Assembly (NCBI GenBank): GCA_017792405.1
Contig: CP051231.1
Location: forward strand, 2,984,062 to 3,048,061
Reading direction: 5' to 3'
Length of the DNA: 64,000 nucleotides
From: Oceanicola sp.
Lineage (GTDB): Bacteria > Pseudomonadota > Alphaproteobacteria > Rhodobacterales > Rhodobacteraceae
Shown here: one piece after another, positions 52,518 to 60,997 of the stretch
How the letters are laid out: each line of letters starts with the position of its first letter
Numbering within the stretch: position 1 is the stretch's first letter
Notes under the pieces: generated by a model
Database searches by the model: none
What the model was told of the DNA's origin: nothing
What the model saw: only the letters and a program-made list of their open reading frames with translations
Position numbers and translations under genes: made by a program

Positions 52518-53173
52518 GGCAGCACCTTGTCGGCTTGCAGCATCCCCAGCGCGGTTGCATAGCTCTCGCCTGGACGGGTTACATCGAAGTGGACGAAGGG
52601 CATGCCAACCGCTTCGGCACCCTTCAGGTTCTTTTTCTGGTCATCGACAAAGACGCAGTCCGCAGCGGGCATCCCAAGGCCATCCGTGACAAAGTCAAAG
52701 GCCCGCGTGTCGGGCTTCAGGATGCCCGTATAGGTCGCATCCACGATCAAGTTGAAATCGGCCAGGAACGGCAGCTTCTTGCGAAAGTCTTCGCCATAGA
52801 AGAGGTCGAGCTCATTCGACAGGATCGCAAGACGGTGACCTTCGGCCTTGGCCTGCGCGATGGCGTCCAGCGCCTCGGGACGGATCACTGCGGCCGGATC
52901 GGCCCCGCGCACCCGGGCGATGAATTGCGGAAATTCCGTCCACGTCTCGCCGATCAGCGCCCCGGTCTCGGACATGCGCAAGGTCCAATAGTCACGCTCG
53001 GTCATCTCGCCGGCCTGCATTGCCCGCCAAGGGGCGTCAGCCTCTGGTGCAAACGGCCCGCGCCAGTCCAAGGTTCCGGGCGCAAGGCCGAGGGCGGCCT
53101 CGGACAGGGCGTGGGTTTCGAACAGGGTCTTCGAGATCACCCCGCCAAAGTCGAGAACAAGGGCCTTTGTCAT
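52514..53173 (-). CDS. HAD superfamily phosphatase-like hydrolase
   Basis: 219 residues. Motif I VLDFGGVISKT (catalytic Asp with Gly at the usual second Asp position, as in several haloacid dehalogenase-like members), motif II LAILSNE, a Lys in GILKPDTRAF and VFVDDQKKN as motif IV. The second Asp is missing, so activity as a phosphatase is unsure. Coupled to the aldehyde dehydrogenase before it. It might repair or clear a phosphorylated side product. Confidence 0.82.
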   Translation of the reverse strand: MTKALVLDFGGVISKTLFETHALSEAALGLAPGTLDWRGPFAPEADAPWRAMQAGEMTERDYWTLRMSETGALIGETWTEFPQFIARVRGADPAAVIRPEALDAIAQAKAEGHRLAILSNELDLFYGEDFRKKLPFLADFNLIVDATYTGILKPDTRAFDFVTDGLGMPAADCVFVDDQKKNLKGAEAVGMPFVHFDVTRPGESYATALGMLQADKVLP

Positions 53174-54657
53174 AGCTTGATCCACGCCGTCTTGAGGTCA
53201 AAGAACTTGTCAAAGGCGTGCAGAGACTTGTCATGCCCGTTGCCGGATTGCTTGACACCGCCCAGTGGCACGGTGACGTCCGCGCCGCCATAGGTGTTCA
53301 CATGGACGACGCCCGCCCTGATCGCCTGCACCATCCTGTGAGCGCGTGACAGATCGGCGGTCCAGACCGCTGCGGCCAGGCCAAACTCCGTATCGTTGGC
53401 GATGCGAACGGCCTCTTCCTCCGTGTCGAAGGGTATGACCGCCAAAACAGGACCGAACACCTCGTGCTGAGCAACGGCATCCCCCGGCTGCACCCCCGCA
53501 ACGATCGTCGGCGCCATGAAGAAGCCGCCAGTCTCTTGAAGGATGCGCTCACCGCCCGTCACGATCTGCCGACCGGCGGCCCGCGCCTCAGCGACGAACC
53601 GCAGGTTCTGTTCCAACTGGCGTTCGGAGTTGATCGCGCCTGCCGAGGTTTCGGGATCCAGCGGATCACCGACCTTCATCGCCTCGGCATGCACTTTCAG
53701 CTTTTCGACAAAGGCGTCGTGGATGCTGCGTTCGACCAGCAGGCGCGAGCCCGCAACGCAAACCTGCCCGGAATTGCGGAAGATGCCATGGGCCGAAACC
53801 TTGGCCGCCTCGTCGAGATCGGGTGCGTCAGAAAAGACCACGTTAGGCGACTTGCCACCAAGCTCGAGATAAACCCGTTTGAAGTTCGACCGCGCGGACG
53901 CCTCAAGCAAACGCCGCCCAGTTCCGCCGGACCCGGTGAACACCAGAACATCCACATCCATGCTTTCGGCAATGGCTGCGCCGACCACGGCGCCCTCTCC
54001 GGTGACGACGTTTAGCACGCCCGGCGGCAGCCCTGCCTCCAACGCCAGTTCGGCAATCCGGAGAAGGGTGAGAGACGCGGTCTCGGCAGGCTTGAGCACC
54101 ACGCTGCACCCGGCGGCCAAGGCAGGACCCAGCTTCCATGCCCCGATCATCAACGGGAAGTTCCAGGGCACGATGGCCCCGACCACACCCACCGGCTCCT
54201 TGTGGATCAAACCCAGCGTGCCCGGCGCTGTTGGCGCGATCTCACCGTAAACCTTATCAATGGCCTCGGCGAAGAAGCGGATCGTTCCGGCGGCGGACAT
54301 CGGCTCGGCCTTCAGCGCCATGGAGATTTCCGTGCCGTTGTTGCGCACGCCAAGAACCGCCAGTTCGACCGCATTTGCCTCGATCAGGTCGGCCCATTTC
54401 AGCAGGATTTTCTTGCGCGTGGCGGGTGCCAGACCAGCCCAGCGACCGTCATCGAAGGCGCGGCGGGCTGCAGATATCGCAGCTTTTGCATCGTTTGGCG
54501 TACCGCGTGCCATTGTCGTCAGCACAGCGCCGTCCAGGGGCGATATCACATCCATGGCGGTGCCATCGCTGGCAGCGCGCGCCTCTCCATCGATCAGGTG
54601 GAGAGCGGGCGGAACGGGCGCCCCGGACAGATCTTGCATTTGGGCTTTGCTTATCAT
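53170..54657 (-). CDS. NAD(P)-dependent aldehyde dehydrogenase (PuuC/betaine-like)
   Basis: 495 residues. The catalytic Cys is in RNSGQVCVAGSRLL, the general base Glu in YLELGGKSPNVV, and the cofactor loop is FTGSGGTGRRL. Best resemblance is to gamma-glutamyl-aminobutyraldehyde and betaine-aldehyde type enzymes acting on amino-aldehydes. First gene of a leftward operon opposite to the TTT/kinase operon. The ATG at 54657 was chosen; the upstream open frame overlaps the promoter. Confidence 0.92.
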   Translation of the reverse strand: MISKAQMQDLSGAPVPPALHLIDGEARAASDGTAMDVISPLDGAVLTTMARGTPNDAKAAISAARRAFDDGRWAGLAPATRKKILLKWADLIEANAVELAVLGVRNNGTEISMALKAEPMSAAGTIRFFAEAIDKVYGEIAPTAPGTLGLIHKEPVGVVGAIVPWNFPLMIGAWKLGPALAAGCSVVLKPAETASLTLLRIAELALEAGLPPGVLNVVTGEGAVVGAAIAESMDVDVLVFTGSGGTGRRLLEASARSNFKRVYLELGGKSPNVVFSDAPDLDEAAKVSAHGIFRNSGQVCVAGSRLLVERSIHDAFVEKLKVHAEAMKVGDPLDPETSAGAINSERQLEQNLRFVAEARAAGRQIVTGGERILQETGGFFMAPTIVAGVQPGDAVAQHEVFGPVLAVIPFDTEEEAVRIANDTEFGLAAAVWTADLSRAHRMVQAIRAGVVHVNTYGGADVTVPLGGVKQSGNGHDKSLHAFDKFFDLKTAWIKL

Positions 54658-54666
54658 TGGTTTATT

Positions 54667-54676
54667 TATATCACCG
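54667..54676 (-). promoter_or_regulatory. Candidate IclR operator half, aldehyde dehydrogenase promoter
   Basis: TATATCACCG occurs here, ten bases before the dehydrogenase start, and again at 55695-55704 before tctC. It is followed by GTGG, so ACCGGT forms a small palindrome. Both promoters flank the IclR gene. Confidence 0.4.
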
Positions 54677-54805
54677 GTGGTCCATATATCGTTCCAGAGT
54701 GCCGAGTGCTTGTCAATCTTGAATTGGCACGCAGCATCGAAACCCAAGGGTTGGCGCGCCGGCCCTTGGGAAAGCTGCAAACGAGAATGTTCGATTTTCG
54801 GAGAC

Positions 54806-55600
54806 TTAGGCGTCGCCCATCAAAGCCGTGACCAAGTCGGAATACTTCCGGGGCCGCTGGCCGCCCAGCCCGTCAGTGATGGTATAGGCGGCACGCAGGA
54901 CCGCGCCCATAGTCAGCTGTCGCTGCTCGTCGGTCATTCTGTGAGATGGCGTAGACACCGACACAGCGCCACAAGCTATGCCGGTTCGGTCGAAGACGGG
55001 TGCCGCGATGCCGTGCACATCTTCCTCGTTGGTCTGGTCGGATTCGGAGAATCCTAGTTGCTGCACAGCTTCCACCCGCGCGCGCAACTGCGAGGTCTCG
55101 GTCACCGTGAACCGCGTTTTGGCCCTGAGCGAGGAAGACAGCACGCGCTTTAGCAGCGCATCGCCGCCAAAGGCTAGGACGGCCAAGCCCGACGCGGTGC
55201 TGTGATAGGGCAAGACCTCGCCCGCGATCAGCGAGACGCGACTGCCCTTTTTGCTTTCGCAGGTGGCAATGTTGGCAAGCGCACGACCGGAGATGAGCGA
55301 GGCATGAGCCGTCTCACCAGTCTCGGCAGACAAGGTATCCAGAATGGGCTGTACGATGGAACTGATTGGAAAGGCGGTCTCTCGCACGCGCGCCAGCCGC
55401 AAGACACCGGCCCCGAGCCGATATAGTCGGGAATCAGCCTGTTGCTCGACCAGCCCGCTTTCCGCCATCGCCCCCAGCATCCGGTGAACGGCCGCCTTGT
55501 CGACGCCTGACCTGCGCGCCAATTCCGACAAACCCAGCTCCGGCTCATCCTCGGAAAAATGCTCTAGCAACATCAAAGCTTTCACAACGGTGGATGACAT
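54806..55600 (-). CDS. IclR family transcriptional regulator
   Basis: 264 residues. N-terminal winged helix (LGLSELARRSGVDKAAVHRMLGAMAESGLVE), then the IclR effector domain with ETGETAHASLISGRALANIATCES, TASGLAVLAFGG and GIAAPVFDRTGIACGAVSVS. It lies between the two operons it probably controls and is divergent from tctC. The effector is likely the transported or degraded compound. The C-terminal tail RKYSDLVTALMGDA is short and charged. Confidence 0.92.
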   Translation of the reverse strand: MSSTVVKALMLLEHFSEDEPELGLSELARRSGVDKAAVHRMLGAMAESGLVEQQADSRLYRLGAGVLRLARVRETAFPISSIVQPILDTLSAETGETAHASLISGRALANIATCESKKGSRVSLIAGEVLPYHSTASGLAVLAFGGDALLKRVLSSSLRAKTRFTVTETSQLRARVEAVQQLGFSESDQTNEEDVHGIAAPVFDRTGIACGAVSVSTPSHRMTDEQRQLTMGAVLRAAYTITDGLGGQRPRKYSDLVTALMGDA

Positions 55601-55694
55601 CAGCTCTCCTTTAGACAGTGGCGGCGCACCTGTGGTGGGTACTGAATAATTGACAAGAAACAGTCCATTGCGTTAGCATCACCAGCGTTGTCAA

Positions 55695-55704
55695 TATATC
55701 ACCG
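55695..55704 (+). promoter_or_regulatory. Candidate IclR operator half, tctC promoter
   Basis: The same TATATCACCG as at 54667-54676, fifteen bases before the tctC start. TCAATATATC around it could serve as a -10 region. Confidence 0.4.
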
Positions 55705-55719
55705 ACAGGGAAATCGTCA

Positions 55720-56655
55720 ATGACCAAAGCAAAAACCATCCTCGCCGGCGCACTGCTTGCGGCAGTCGCGGTACCCGCTTTCGCAGAGTATCCCGAGAAA
55801 CCTGTCAGCTTTGTTGTGCCCTTCCCTCCGGGCGATCTCGAAGACGTGCTGACCCGCATGATCGCCGAAGACTTCGAAGCCGAATACGGCGTTGCGGCTG
55901 CGGTTGTGAACCGCCCGTCTGATGGCGGGCCCTTCCCCGGTGCGGCGTCGGTCGCCAATGCCCCGGCCGATGGCTACACAATCGGGTCGTTCGTGGTCGA
56001 TGTGCCGGTCGTCGGCCCGCATGTAGGTGTTCCGGGGCTGAACCCTGACCCATTCGAACCGCTTGGGATTTTCCTGACCTATCCGTTCTTGATCGCCGCC
56101 AGCAAAGAAAAGCCCTACTCGACCCTCGAGGAGCTGGCTGCCCACTCCGCCGACAACCCGCAGATCCTTGGCCATTTCGGATCATTCCTGCTGCCGACGC
56201 AGGCGACGTTCGCCGCCGCGAAAGAGTTGGGGTTCGAATGGGGCGGCGAAGCCTCATCCGGGGCTTTGGATTGCAACTCGCTGGCTTCGGGCGACTTTGA
56301 CGTGATCAACACCACGATCCAACAGGTGCTGCCATGCCTGGACGATCTGAACATCCTCGCCACCATCACCGAAACGCCGATCCCTGTGGTGCCCGATGCG
56401 CCAACCCTGACCTCGATCGCGCCGAGCCTGAATATTTCGTTGTGGAACGGACTGTTCGTTCACAAAGACACCCCTGCCGATGTGCGCGAGAAGATCGTCG
56501 CTGTCGCGAAAAAGACGATGGCTTCGGACCGGGCGATGGAGCTGGCCGCGCAGACCGGCGCGATCATCTACTGGCAAGATGCCGACGCCTCCACAGCTCG
56601 GATCGCATCAGACATTGCCGTATCGAGTGCGATCAACGCGATCCTCGAAGAGTAG
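55720..56655 (+). CDS. TTT solute-binding protein TctC
   Basis: 311 residues. Signal peptide (KTILAGALLAAVAVPAFA), then the Bug/TctC core YPEKPVSFVVPFPPGD, VVNRPSDGGPFPGAASVANAPADGYTIGSF. It captures the substrate in the periplasm for the TctAB channel. Usual substrates are carboxylates, but the family is diverse. FPPGD with LEDVL differs slightly from the common PGG-TD loop, so the ligand may be unusual. First gene of the rightward operon. Confidence 0.92.
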   Translation: MTKAKTILAGALLAAVAVPAFAEYPEKPVSFVVPFPPGDLEDVLTRMIAEDFEAEYGVAAAVVNRPSDGGPFPGAASVANAPADGYTIGSFVVDVPVVGPHVGVPGLNPDPFEPLGIFLTYPFLIAASKEKPYSTLEELAAHSADNPQILGHFGSFLLPTQATFAAAKELGFEWGGEASSGALDCNSLASGDFDVINTTIQQVLPCLDDLNILATITETPIPVVPDAPTLTSIAPSLNISLWNGLFVHKDTPADVREKIVAVAKKTMASDRAMELAAQTGAIIYWQDADASTARIASDIAVSSAINAILEE

Positions 56656-56664
56656 ATAATCCGC

Positions 56665-56696
56665 ATTCAGGCGCGCCACACTCGGCGCGCCTGAAT
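56665..56696 (+). terminator. Intra-operon hairpin between tctC and tctB
   Basis: Perfect 13-bp stem ATTCAGGCGCGCC with GGCGCGCCTGAAT and loop ACACTC, ten bases after the tctC stop. It is followed by CATTCT, not a U run. It probably stabilises the tctC message or gives partial termination, raising binding protein over channel. Confidence 0.75.
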
Positions 56697-56712
56697 CATT
56701 CTGGGAGGGAAG

Positions 56713-57252
56713 ATGAGCACCTACGCACAAGACGAACCCCATGTTTTTCCGGAGGGCCGGAAGCGCGGTGAATTATTGTTCAGCTTCCTCCTGCTCTTTA
56801 CCGCTCTTGCACTGCTAGCCGCGCTGCCTTGGCAGACCACATGGTTGGACGGCAAGGACCTTGCCGCGCAGCCGAGGTTCTGGCCTGCCCTGTCGCTTGG
56901 CGGCGTCGTCGTCTTTGCGGTTCTTCACGCGGTTCTGCGCGGCAAGCTGGACCGGACCCCTGGCCGCTGGCTTGAAGGGCTGACCTGGATCCGTTCGCTG
57001 GAATTCATTGGCTGGTACATGCTCTATGTCGCGGCGATCCCGGTGATCGGCTACCTGCTGGCGACGGTGACTTTCTGCACCTTCCTGGCGCTTCGGGTCG
57101 GGTATCGCGGAAAAACGCTGCTTTGGGCCGCGCTCTTTGGCCTTTGCGTGGTGCTGTTTTTCAAATCGGCCATGAACGTCAAGATCCCCGGCGGAGCGAT
57201 CTATGAACTCGCCCCCGACAGTCTTCGCTACATTCTTCTGCGCTATTTCTGA
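56713..57252 (+). CDS. TTT small membrane subunit TctB
   Basis: 179 residues with about four membrane helices (GELLFSFLLLFTALALLAAL, FWPALSLGGVVVFAVLHAVL, IGWYMLYVAAIPVIGYLLATVTFC, WAALFGLCVVLFF). PRFWPAL is typical of TctB. Eight bases before tctA. AGGGAGGGAAG forms a strong ribosome site at its start. Confidence 0.9.
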   Translation: MSTYAQDEPHVFPEGRKRGELLFSFLLLFTALALLAALPWQTTWLDGKDLAAQPRFWPALSLGGVVVFAVLHAVLRGKLDRTPGRWLEGLTWIRSLEFIGWYMLYVAAIPVIGYLLATVTFCTFLALRVGYRGKTLLWAALFGLCVVLFFKSAMNVKIPGGAIYELAPDSLRYILLRYF

Positions 57253-57259
57253 GGCTCCA

Positions 57260-58777
57260 ATGGAATTGCTTTCCTCCAGCATTGAAATCATTGCGCGGTG
57301 GGATGTGCTGCTTGCACTGCTCATCGGCGCGATCGGCGGTGTGATCGTCGGCGGCATGCCTGGTGTTGGGGCCGCTGTCGCCATCGCCATCGTCCTCCCC
57401 GCCACCTTTTCGCTGGAACCCATCGTGGGGCTGACGCTGCTCTTAGGCATCTATGGCTCCTCCATGTTCGGCGGCGCAATCCCTGCCATTCTGGTCAACA
57501 CGCCCGGCACGCCAGTGAACGCGCTGACCACCTACGACGGCTATCCGATGACGAAACGCGGTGAGGCGCGGCGCGCCCTCAGCCTTGCCTATTCTGCGTC
57601 CTTCTTTGGTGCGCTGTTCTCGATCTTCGCGCTGATGCTGCTTGCGCCGGTTCTGGCCAAGATCGCACCGATGTTTGGCGCACGAGAGATCTTTCTTGCC
57701 GCTCTCTTGGGCATCCTGCTGGTCATCGTCACCCATCGCGGTCAGGTCCTGGCCGCAGCCATGCTCGCTTGCGTCGGGATTTTCCTGCAGACCATCGGCA
57801 TCGAGAGCGCCGCCTACACCCAGCGCTACACCTTCGGCATGGGCTGGCTGCAATCCGGTGTCGACCTGATCGTCGTGGTGCTAGGGCTCTTTGCCATCAG
57901 CCAGGCGTTGATCCTGTTCATGGATAAAGACAGCAAGATCAAACTGCCCGAGGTGGAGAAAGTCGGCTTCATCGCCCAGATGAAGGACCTCTGGGTCTAC
58001 CGCCGGATCGCCACTGTCGGTTCATCCTTCGGGGTGTTCTGCGGGATGATCCCTGGCGTGGGCGAGTTCATGTCACAATTCATGTCCTACTCCTACGCTC
58101 AGCGAACCTCTAAAACCCCAGAGCTCTTCGGCAAGGGCAACCCGGAGGGGATCGTTGCCTCCGAGGCCGCAAACAACTCCGTCCCCGCCGCTGCGATGAT
58201 CCCGCTCCTGGCGCTTGGCATCCCGGGCGAGGAACTGACCGCGATGATGCTCGCGGTGTTCTATGTTCACAACGTGATCCCCGGCCCGCAGCTTTTCTCC
58301 GGGCAGATGGACTTCGTACTGGCGCTTTATCTCTGCCTTTTGCTGCTCAATATCATCGTCGTCGTGTTCCTATTCTTCGCGACGGGCAAGTTGATGAAGG
58401 CCATGACGATCCCGAACCGCTTCCTCGGCATGATGGTCCTGACCTTCAGCCTGATCGGGGTCTACAGCTTGCGCAATTCGCTGACCGATGTCGCGATTGC
58501 CAGCGGCTTCGGAGTTTTCGGCTTCATGCTGAAACGGCTCGACTACCCGACGTCGCCCATCATCTTGGGCATCGTTCTGGGAAAACTGATGGAAGACAAG
58601 CTGCGTACCGCCATGGCCCGTGTTCAGGATCCTTGGGATTTCATTGACCGGCCCATCGCGTTCATTCTCTTCTTGATGATCGTGGTCGCACTGGTCGTGC
58701 AGGCAAGAACGGTCTGGAGGGACCGCAAGGCCGCAAAAGCCGACACACAAAATTCACGCGAGGCTCAGGATGCATGA
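57260..58777 (+). CDS. TTT large membrane subunit TctA
   Basis: 505 residues with about twelve helices. The signature GGMPGVGAAVAIAIVLPATF and YGSSMFGGAIPAILVNTPGTP is canonical, as is the second repeat PGVGEFMSQFMSYSYAQRTSK. It is the channel subunit, moving substrate with a cation gradient. The ATG at 57260 is favoured over the upstream frame start because it follows the tctB stop. Its end overlaps the next gene by eight bases. Confidence 0.94.
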   Translation: MELLSSSIEIIARWDVLLALLIGAIGGVIVGGMPGVGAAVAIAIVLPATFSLEPIVGLTLLLGIYGSSMFGGAIPAILVNTPGTPVNALTTYDGYPMTKRGEARRALSLAYSASFFGALFSIFALMLLAPVLAKIAPMFGAREIFLAALLGILLVIVTHRGQVLAAAMLACVGIFLQTIGIESAAYTQRYTFGMGWLQSGVDLIVVVLGLFAISQALILFMDKDSKIKLPEVEKVGFIAQMKDLWVYRRIATVGSSFGVFCGMIPGVGEFMSQFMSYSYAQRTSKTPELFGKGNPEGIVASEAANNSVPAAAMIPLLALGIPGEELTAMMLAVFYVHNVIPGPQLFSGQMDFVLALYLCLLLLNIIVVVFLFFATGKLMKAMTIPNRFLGMMVLTFSLIGVYSLRNSLTDVAIASGFGVFGFMLKRLDYPTSPIILGIVLGKLMEDKLRTAMARVQDPWDFIDRPIAFILFLMIVVALVVQARTVWRDRKAAKADTQNSREAQDA

Positions 58778-60047
58778 TCTCATTGACCGCCGTCGCGCCC
58801 TGCTCGGGCCCAACGTTTCCACCTTTTACGACGATCCAGTCCATATCGTGCGGGGCGAAGGTGTCTGGATGTGGGACGCCGAGGGCAACAAGTACCTCGA
58901 CTGTTACAACAACGTGCCGCATGTGGGACATTGCAACCCGCGCGTGGTGGATGCGATCTGCGAGCAGGCGCGCACCCTGAACGTGCATACCCGCTATCTG
59001 CACGAGGGCATCGTGAACTATGTTGAACGGCTGACCGCAACGTTCGACGATCCACTGGACACTGCGATCCTGACCTGCACCGGATCCGAAGCCAATGACA
59101 TCGCGCTCCGCATGGCCGAAGCGATGACCGGCAAGCGTGGGATCGTGGCAACCGACGCTACATACCACGGCAACACCACGCTGGTCTCGCATCTGTCCAA
59201 GTCGAATGTGCCAGAGGTGGGCTTTGGGCTCGGCGGCTACTTGCGCCATGTGGAGGCGCCCGACAGCTACCGCATCCCCGACCCGGACGGGCAGCGCTTT
59301 GCCGCCAAGGTGCAGGAGGCGATTGACGATCTGGAAGCATCGGGCATCGGATTTGCGGCCCTGATCGTCTGCCCTCTCTTCCTGAACGAGGGCTTTCCGA
59401 CCCAAGCCGAAGGCTGGCTGAAACCTGCCGCCGAGGCCGCGCGCCGCGCCGGGGGGCTCTTGATCTGCGACGAGGTGCAGTCGGGTTTTGGCCGCTGCGG
59501 CTCCCATTTCTGGGCCCATCAGCGGCAGGGCGTGACCCCGGATATCGTCTGTATGGGCAAACCCATGGGCAATGGCCACCCGGTCGCGGGCCTCGTGACC
59601 ACGACCGAGATCATGGCCCGGTTCCGGGGTTCGTTCCGCTATTTCAATACCTTCGGCGGCAATCCCGTTTCCTGCGCGGCCGCCATGGCGGTGCTGGAGG
59701 AGTTGGAGGCCCAGGACCTGCAAGCCAATGCCTTGAAGATCGGCAAGCTCGCAGCAGAGCGCCTGCACGCCCTGGCCGAGAAATACGAGGTTATCGGCGA
59801 CGTGCGCCAATCCGGAATGGTCTTTGGAGCGGAGTTCGTGCTGGACCGCGCCAACAAGGAGCCGGCCAGCGCCTATGCCGACCGCATCATCAACGCCATG
59901 CGACATCGCGGCGTGATCCTGTCCAAGCTGGGGCGCCACAAGAACACGCTCAAGATCCGCCCACCCATGCCCTTCGGCGAAGACCATCTGGACCTGTTGA
60001 TCGACACGCTCGACGGCGTTCTGGCCGACCACCCCGTTGCCGCATGA
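58770..60047 (+). CDS. Class III PLP enzyme resembling amino-alcohol phosphate phospho-lyases
   Basis: 425 residues. [39 protein letters not shown] and [15 protein letters not shown] closely resemble ethanolamine-phosphate and 5-phosphohydroxylysine phospho-lyases (AGXT2L type). [13 protein letters not shown] carries the PLP Asp and GKPMGNGHP the Lys. These eliminate phosphate and ammonia to give an aldehyde. The start overlaps tctA (ATGCATGA), and the stop overlaps the APH-type kinase gene. The identity rests on resemblance plus the kinase neighbour; an ordinary aminotransferase remains possible. Confidence 0.82.
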   Translation: MHDLIDRRRALLGPNVSTFYDDPVHIVRGEGVWMWDAEGNKYLDCYNNVPHVGHCNPRVVDAICEQARTLNVHTRYLHEGIVNYVERLTATFDDPLDTAILTCTGSEANDIALRMAEAMTGKRGIVATDATYHGNTTLVSHLSKSNVPEVGFGLGGYLRHVEAPDSYRIPDPDGQRFAAKVQEAIDDLEASGIGFAALIVCPLFLNEGFPTQAEGWLKPAAEAARRAGGLLICDEVQSGFGRCGSHFWAHQRQGVTPDIVCMGKPMGNGHPVAGLVTTTEIMARFRGSFRYFNTFGGNPVSCAAAMAVLEELEAQDLQANALKIGKLAAERLHALAEKYEVIGDVRQSGMVFGAEFVLDRANKEPASAYADRIINAMRHRGVILSKLGRHKNTLKIRPPMPFGEDHLDLLIDTLDGVLADHPVAA

Positions 60048-60994
60048 CCGACCCCGTCGAAAAGGCGCTGGCCCTTTGGGGCATGACGGGCGCAAGCTGC
60101 GATTTCGTCGCCGGACGCGAGAACCGTATCTACAAGGTGATGCATGAGGGTGCGACCTATGCCCTGCGCTTCAAACGTCCGGGCTATCGCGACCTTTCGG
60201 AATTGACCTCCGAACTGGACTGGCTGGCCGAAATGGCCCGCGCGGGCCTTGGCGTCCCTGCCCCCCGCCCCAGCCGCAAGGGAAAACTGCTGGAGAGCAT
60301 CGACGGCCACTATGCCGATCTGATCACATGGCTGGGCGGCTCCCCGCTGGGCCGCAGCCGCGAACCCTTGACCTTGGGTTCCCCCCTGCGGACCTTCACT
60401 GACCTCGGCGCGGAAATGGCGCGGCTGCATCTGGCCTGCGACAGTTGGACCGCGCCGGAGGGCTTCACTCGCTGCCACTGGGATGCCGAGGGTCTGCTGG
60501 GGGACGCACCGCTTTGGGGCCGGTTCTGGGAAAACCCCACGCTCGATGCCCCGACCGCTGCGATGCTGCGCGACTTTCGCAGCCAGGCCGCGCGTGCGCT
60601 GGCCGCGCTCGAGCTCGACACCGGGCTGATCCACGCTGATCTTGTGCGCGAGAATGTGATGATCGACGGCACCGATCTCTATCTCATCGACTTCGACGAT
60701 GGCGGCTATGGCTACCGGCTCTTCGACGTGGCCACGGCGCTGCTGAAGAACCGGGCCGAGCCGAACTACCCTGCACTGAAACAAGCGCTACTCGACGGCT
60801 ACCTCAGCATCCGCCCTCTCGACATGAGCCATCTCGATCTGTTCCTCGCGCTGCGCGCCGTCACCTATGTCGGCTGGATCGTACCCCGCATGGGAGAGCC
60901 GGGGTCGTCCGCGCGCAACACCCGGTTCATCAAGGATGCGCGTGACCTTTGCGGCGCATGGCTCGCCCAAAGCGCGGCACATCAGGGAGGCTGA
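60044..60994 (+). CDS. APH/hydroxylysine kinase-like small-molecule kinase
   Basis: 316 residues of the aminoglycoside phosphotransferase fold. Catalytic loop GLIHADLVRENVMIDG (Asp, Asn), metal-binding IDFDDGGYGYRLFDV. An N-terminal lobe with YALRFKRPGYRD (ATP-binding Lys). Members include homoserine, choline, ethanolamine and hydroxylysine kinases. Coupling with a phospho-lyase-like gene points to a hydroxylated amine or amino acid as substrate. ATGA overlap with the previous gene. Confidence 0.85.
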   Translation: MTDPVEKALALWGMTGASCDFVAGRENRIYKVMHEGATYALRFKRPGYRDLSELTSELDWLAEMARAGLGVPAPRPSRKGKLLESIDGHYADLITWLGGSPLGRSREPLTLGSPLRTFTDLGAEMARLHLACDSWTAPEGFTRCHWDAEGLLGDAPLWGRFWENPTLDAPTAAMLRDFRSQAARALAALELDTGLIHADLVRENVMIDGTDLYLIDFDDGGYGYRLFDVATALLKNRAEPNYPALKQALLDGYLSIRPLDMSHLDLFLALRAVTYVGWIVPRMGEPGSSARNTRFIKDARDLCGAWLAQSAAHQGG

Positions 60995-60997
60995 CAC

